DNA from: Alphaproteobacteria bacterium
Lineage (GTDB): Bacteria > Pseudomonadota > Alphaproteobacteria > Rickettsiales > VGDC01
Direction: 5' to 3'
NCBI GenBank assembly: GCA_016869895.1
Contig: VGDC01000072.1
Coordinates: 1-8,217, forward strand
DNA length: 8,217 nucleotides
Shown here: one piece after another, positions 5,167 through 8,217 of the stretch
Layout: every line of letters starts with the position of its first letter
How positions within the stretch are numbered: position 1 is the stretch's first letter
Notes under the pieces: model-generated
The model's database searches: none
Told to the model about the DNA's origin: nothing
What the model saw: the letters and a program-made list of their open reading frames with translations, nothing else
Made by a program: the position numbers and the translations under genes

Positions 5167-6139
5167 AGGCATCCACCATTATCTGAAACACCCCTACTCC
5201 CGCCCTGAACCTGCCGCTGAGACCATCGCGCAGCTGGGGGGAAGCCGCTTACTGGATTATACGGTTGAGAACGAAAAAGCCGCGGTGTTCTTCGTGCCAT
5301 CGCTCATCAACCGCCATTACATACTCGACCTGATGGAAGGGCGCAGCCTCATCGGCCATCTGCGCGAGCAAGGCATCCGCTCCTTCGTGGTGGATTGGGG
5401 AGACCCTGCGGATGCTGAAAGAGACTTCACCCTCGCCGATTATATCGAACGGCTCTCGAATGCGCTCGAAATCGTGCAAAAACGCACAAAAAAACCGCTC
5501 ATTTTGGCGGGTTATTGCATGGGTGGGTTGCTCGCCCTCGCCCTCGCGCAGAAGCACGAAGCAGCGTTCAGTGGCCTTGCGCTGCTCGCGACCCCGTGGG
5601 ATTTCCACGCCAAAGGCTTCCCGCGCGTGCCGCTAGACCTCGCCCACCGCGAATCACTGGAAAACCTGCTATCCCGCCAGCCCATCCTTTCCGGTGACAT
5701 TATCCAGACGCTGTTCTACACGGCGAACCCATGGGTCTTCGCGCGGAAATTCGCCGCATTCTCTGGACTTGCTGAAGAAGACAGCCGCGAATTCGTCGCC
5801 ATTGAAAGCTGGGTGAACGACAATGTGGACATGACCGCCCCCGTGGCGCGGGAATGCCTCATCGGCTGGGTACAGGAGAACCGCCCCGTGCGCGGCGCAT
5901 GGCAAGTGAAGGGCGAACCCATTCTGCCGGACGGGCTTTCCTTGCCCGTTTTCGCGGCCTGCCCCACACAGGACACCATCGTGCCGCCGCGAAGCGCGGA
6001 AGCCATTCTCGCCGCATTCCCCGAAGCGACCGTCTGCCGCCCCATATCGGGACATGTAGGCATGGTGGCGGGGCCACGCGCCCATAAGGAGTTGTGGCAA
6101 CCCTTCCGCATGTGGGTAGAATCGCTCATTTCCGCCTAA
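4925..6139 (+). CDS. phaC: poly(3-hydroxyalkanoate) synthase, short (class III-like) alpha/beta-hydrolase form
   Basis: PhaC polymerises (R)-3-hydroxyacyl-CoA at the granule surface, releasing CoA. The 404-residue protein carries the PhaC N-terminal block LLDYTVENE and FFVPSLINRHYILDL (roughly residues 110-136), VVDWGDP, and the lipase-like box GYCMGG with nucleophile C198, not Ser. The other triad members are D350 (TQDTIVPP) and H377 (SGHVGMV). It lacks the long N-terminal region of class I synthases (about 590 residues) and resembles class III PhaC in size (about 355 residues from ATG 5084). ATG 4925 is preferred for its ribosome site, high third-position GC between 4925 and 5083, and a Pro/Leu-rich beginning (LPSLPFHLTLQGM) that I recall as typical of related alphaproteobacterial proteins. 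ATG 5084 is the main alternative. phaA follows after 81 bp. Confidence 0.88.
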   Translation: MPQPRNLPSLPFHLTLQGMLFAASNAALQQARLASQSSNANWPNFAGMPNLSGMLPFQVDEAALEQAVNHELKARSQSLLEGIHHYLKHPYSRPEPAAETIAQLGGSRLLDYTVENEKAAVFFVPSLINRHYILDLMEGRSLIGHLREQGIRSFVVDWGDPADAERDFTLADYIERLSNALEIVQKRTKKPLILAGYCMGGLLALALAQKHEAAFSGLALLATPWDFHAKGFPRVPLDLAHRESLENLLSRQPILSGDIIQTLFYTANPWVFARKFAAFSGLAEEDSREFVAIESWVNDNVDMTAPVARECLIGWVQENRPVRGAWQVKGEPILPDGLSLPVFAACPTQDTIVPPRSAEAILAAFPEATVCRPISGHVGMVAGPRAHKELWQPFRMWVESLISA

Positions 6140-6220
6140 AAAGGCTGGACATCCGCCCCTTCTGTCCCGTAAAACGGATGCACTTCTTACCGAGCAAAAA
6201 ACAAAAACCGGAGATTCATC

Positions 6221-7411
6221 ATGAGCCATCATACCCCCGAAGTGGTCATCGTCAGCGCAACCCGCACCCCTGTCGGCGCATTCAACGGCGGCCTTTCCGC
6301 CCTGCCCGCGCACAAACTCGGCGAGACGGTCATCCGCAGCCTGCTGGAGACCACCAAGATTCCGGGCGCAGACGTCTCCGAAGTCATCCTCGGCCAAATC
6401 CTCGCCGCTGGCGCAGGTCAGAACCCCGCCCGTCAAGCATCCGTGAACGCGGGCATCCCTGTGGAAGTCCCTGCATGGGGCATGAACCAGCTTTGCGGTT
6501 CCGGTCTTCGCGCGGTCGCACTCGGCGCACAGGCCATCGCCAATGGTGACGCGAGCATCGTCATCGCCGGTGGTCAGGAAAGCATGAGCCAAGCGCCACA
6601 CGCCGCGAACCTGCGCAACGGCACGAAAATGGGCGATACCAAGTTCGTTGACACCATGATTTTCGACGCGCTGACCGATGGTTTCAAAGGCTATCACATG
6701 GGCGTGACCGCTGAGAACATCGCGCGTCAGTTCCAGATCACCCGCGCCGATCAGGACGAATTCGCGTTCCAGTCCCAGCAGAAAGCCGCTAAGGCACAGG
6801 CTGATGGCAAATTCAAAGATGAGATCACCCCCGTCACCGTCGCCAGCCGCAAAGGCGATGTGGTCATCGACAAGGACGAACACCCCAAGGCTGACACCAC
6901 CGTGGAAAGCCTTGCCAAGCTGCGCGCCGCTTTCGACAAAGAAGGCACGGTGACCGCGGGCAACGCATCCGGCATCAACGATGGCGCAGCCGCAGTCGTG
7001 CTGATGACCGCTGAAGAAGCGAAAAAGCGCGGCTTGAAGCCCCTCGCGAAAGTCGTTTCTTTCGCCCAGACCGGCGTTGACCCCAGCATCATGGGCACCG
7101 GCCCCATCACCGCCAGCCGCGCTGCGCTGAAGAAAGCGGGTTGGGACGCGAAAGACCTCGACCTCATCGAAGCGAATGAAGCCTTCGCTGCACAGGCCAT
7201 CAGCGTGAACCGTGAACTCGGTTGGGACACCAGCAAAGTGAACGTCAACGGCGGCGCTATCGCCCTCGGTCATCCGGTCGGCGCATCCGGCGCGCGCTGC
7301 CTTGTCACCCTGCTGCACGAAATGGGTCGCCGCGATGCCAAAAAAGGCCTCGTCACCCTCTGCGTCGGCGGTGGTATGGGCGTTGCCATGTGCCTCGAAC
7401 GTGCAGCGTGA
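6221..7411 (+). CDS. phaA: acetyl-CoA acetyltransferase (beta-ketothiolase)
   Basis: This thiolase condenses two acetyl-CoA into acetoacetyl-CoA, the first step of polyhydroxybutyrate synthesis. The 396-residue length is standard. Active-site residues are all present: nucleophile C92 in NQLCGSGLRAV, H351 in GGAIALGHPVGASGAR, and acid/base C381 in TLCVGGGMG; NEAF is at 319-322. N-terminal VIVSATRTPVGAFNG is typical of biosynthetic thiolases. GGAG (6210-6213) lies seven bases before the ATG. The 81-bp gap after phaC holds a CATCCG/CGGATG inverted repeat (6150-6155 with 6175-6180) but no T-tract terminator or convincing promoter, so it is probably transcribed with phaC. The same fold serves degradative thiolases (e.g. 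AtoB-like), but position next to phaC and phaB supports PhaA. Confidence 0.95.
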   Translation: MSHHTPEVVIVSATRTPVGAFNGGLSALPAHKLGETVIRSLLETTKIPGADVSEVILGQILAAGAGQNPARQASVNAGIPVEVPAWGMNQLCGSGLRAVALGAQAIANGDASIVIAGGQESMSQAPHAANLRNGTKMGDTKFVDTMIFDALTDGFKGYHMGVTAENIARQFQITRADQDEFAFQSQQKAAKAQADGKFKDEITPVTVASRKGDVVIDKDEHPKADTTVESLAKLRAAFDKEGTVTAGNASGINDGAAAVVLMTAEEAKKRGLKPLAKVVSFAQTGVDPSIMGTGPITASRAALKKAGWDAKDLDLIEANEAFAAQAISVNRELGWDTSKVNVNGGAIALGHPVGASGARCLVTLLHEMGRRDAKKGLVTLCVGGGMGVAMCLERAA

Positions 7412-7464
7412 TAATCAAAACCGAACGCGCTGCATAACAAATCGAAAAGCTGCACTCAGCGGCA
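7402..7464. promoter_or_regulatory. TGC-rich inverted repeats between phaA and phaB
   Basis: TGCAGCG (7402-7408, just before the phaA stop) is a perfect inverted repeat of CGCTGCA (7428-7434), 19 bases apart. CTGCA recurs at 7450-7454 inside the dyad GCTG-CACT-CAGC (7449-7460), and TGC-N8-GCA spans 7451-7464. It may form an intercistronic RNA hairpin or a PhaR-type operator. No T tract follows, so it is not a good terminator. Confidence 0.32.
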
Positions 7465-7485
7465 CATCAATTAGGGAGTTAGGAT

Positions 7486-8208
7486 ATGAGTCGTATCGCA
7501 TTGGTGACCGGCGGAACGCGCGGCATCGGCAAAGCCATCGCGCTTCACCTGAAGGATAAGAGCTACACCGTGGTGGCCAACTATGCGGGGGATGACACCG
7601 CCGCGCAGGATTTCTCCAAAGAAACGGGCATCAAAGCCTACCGCTGGGACGTATCCGATTACCAGTCCTGCGAAGAGGCTGTCGCCAAAATCACCGCCGA
7701 AGTCGGCGCTATCGATGTCTTGGTCAACAACGCGGGTGTCACCCGTGACGGCGCGATGCACAAGATGAAACAGGAAGCGTGGAAGACCGTCATCGACGTG
7801 AACCTCACCTCCTGCTTCAATATGTCCCGCGTAGTCATCGACTCCATGCGCGAAAAAGGTTTCGGCCGCATCATCTCCATCAGCTCGGTGAACGGCCAGC
7901 TCGGCCAGTTCGGTCAGACCAACTATGCCGCTTCCAAAGCGGGCATCTTCGGTTTCACCAAATCCCTCGCCCGTGAAAGCGCGGCGAAGGGCATCACCGT
8001 CAACGCCATCGCCCCCGGCTATATCGCCACTGACATGGTGAAAGCCGTTCCGCAGGACATCTTGGACAAAATCGTCAAGAACATTCCCGTCGGTCGCCTC
8101 GGCGAGCCGGAAGAAGTCGCGCGCTGCGTGGCCTTCCTCGCTGCAGACGACGCTGCCTTCATCACCGGTGAGACCCTGTCGGTGAATGGCGGCCAATATA
8201 TGGAATAA
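7486..8208 (+). CDS. phaB: acetoacetyl-CoA reductase
   Basis: PhaB reduces acetoacetyl-CoA to (R)-3-hydroxybutyryl-CoA with NADPH, giving the PhaC substrate. The 240-residue protein is a classical short-chain dehydrogenase: TGGTRGIG cofactor loop at 8-15, NNAG at 81-84, and the catalytic tetrad N106, S134, Y147 and K151 (YAASK). APGYIATDM at 176-184 and SVNGGQYM near the end complete the family pattern. Features typical of PhaB, as against FabG, are VTRDGAMHKM after NNAG and GQFGQTNYAASK around the catalytic tyrosine. AGGGAG (7473-7478) sits seven bases before the ATG. The 74-bp gap after phaA contains TGC-rich dyads but no terminator, so joint transcription with phaA is likely. FabG-type 3-oxoacyl-ACP reductase is the main alternative and is less likely given the context. 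Confidence 0.94.
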   Translation: MSRIALVTGGTRGIGKAIALHLKDKSYTVVANYAGDDTAAQDFSKETGIKAYRWDVSDYQSCEEAVAKITAEVGAIDVLVNNAGVTRDGAMHKMKQEAWKTVIDVNLTSCFNMSRVVIDSMREKGFGRIISISSVNGQLGQFGQTNYAASKAGIFGFTKSLARESAAKGITVNAIAPGYIATDMVKAVPQDILDKIVKNIPVGRLGEPEEVARCVAFLAADDAAFITGETLSVNGGQYME

Positions 8209-8217
8209 ACCGTTGAG

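Noticed and set aside
5669..7318. A 549-codon open frame on the minus strand across phaC and phaA
   Set aside because: It lies wholly antisense to two well-identified enzymes with intact catalytic residues. Its Gly/His/Asp-rich product has no domain logic and is the usual mirror of GC-rich codon use.
7471..8196. A 241-codon minus-strand frame opposite phaB
   Set aside because: It mirrors almost exactly the phaB gene, which has all short-chain dehydrogenase motifs. The antisense product looks like composition-driven sequence.

Overview
The window reads as a chromosomal segment of a moderately GC-rich alphaproteobacterium. Supporting signs are the alphaproteobacterial look of the threonyl-tRNA synthetase C-terminal half, the PhaR-type regulator, and a complete short-chain polyhydroxyalkanoate (PHA, e.g. 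polyhydroxybutyrate) gene set. Coding density is high. No tRNA, rRNA, CRISPR array, integrase or transposase gene was seen. The genus cannot be named from sequence reading alone.

Layout: (1) 1-548, + strand: the 3' part of galU (UDP-glucose pyrophosphorylase), cut by the window edge. (2) 549-761: a long intergenic leader with a TATAAT box, a near-duplicate 18-19 bp direct repeat and several small hairpins. It precedes a small unrecognised membrane protein gene (762-1121, +). (3) 1122-1277: a nested hairpin and a strong rho-independent terminator facing the next gene. (4) 1278-3945, - strand: thrS and infC in the conserved order thrS-infC, with a probable separate infC promoter between them. 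infC ends at a terminator with no rpmI-rplT behind it. (5) 4012-4134: a roughly 123-base imperfect palindrome between the 3' end of phaR and the 5' end of thrS. (6) 4146-8208: a PHA locus. phaR (- strand) diverges from a + strand run of a small PhaE-like coiled-coil protein, a short PHA synthase (phaC), beta-ketothiolase (phaA) and acetoacetyl-CoA reductase (phaB).

The PHA genes form a complete path. PhaA condenses two acetyl-CoA to acetoacetyl-CoA, PhaB reduces this with NADPH to (R)-3-hydroxybutyryl-CoA, and PhaC polymerises it, probably helped by the small coiled-coil protein. PhaR is expected to sense polymer or granules and repress transcription.

Three observations stand out. The PhaE-like and phaC reading frames appear to overlap by 242 bp in different frames, with both frames looking coding. 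The ThrRS editing domain lacks the second histidine of its HxxxH motif. The 4012-4134 palindrome looks like an intergenic repeat or structured RNA element. I see no defence system, phage or other clearly new multi-gene system. The rest is ordinary housekeeping and storage-polymer metabolism.
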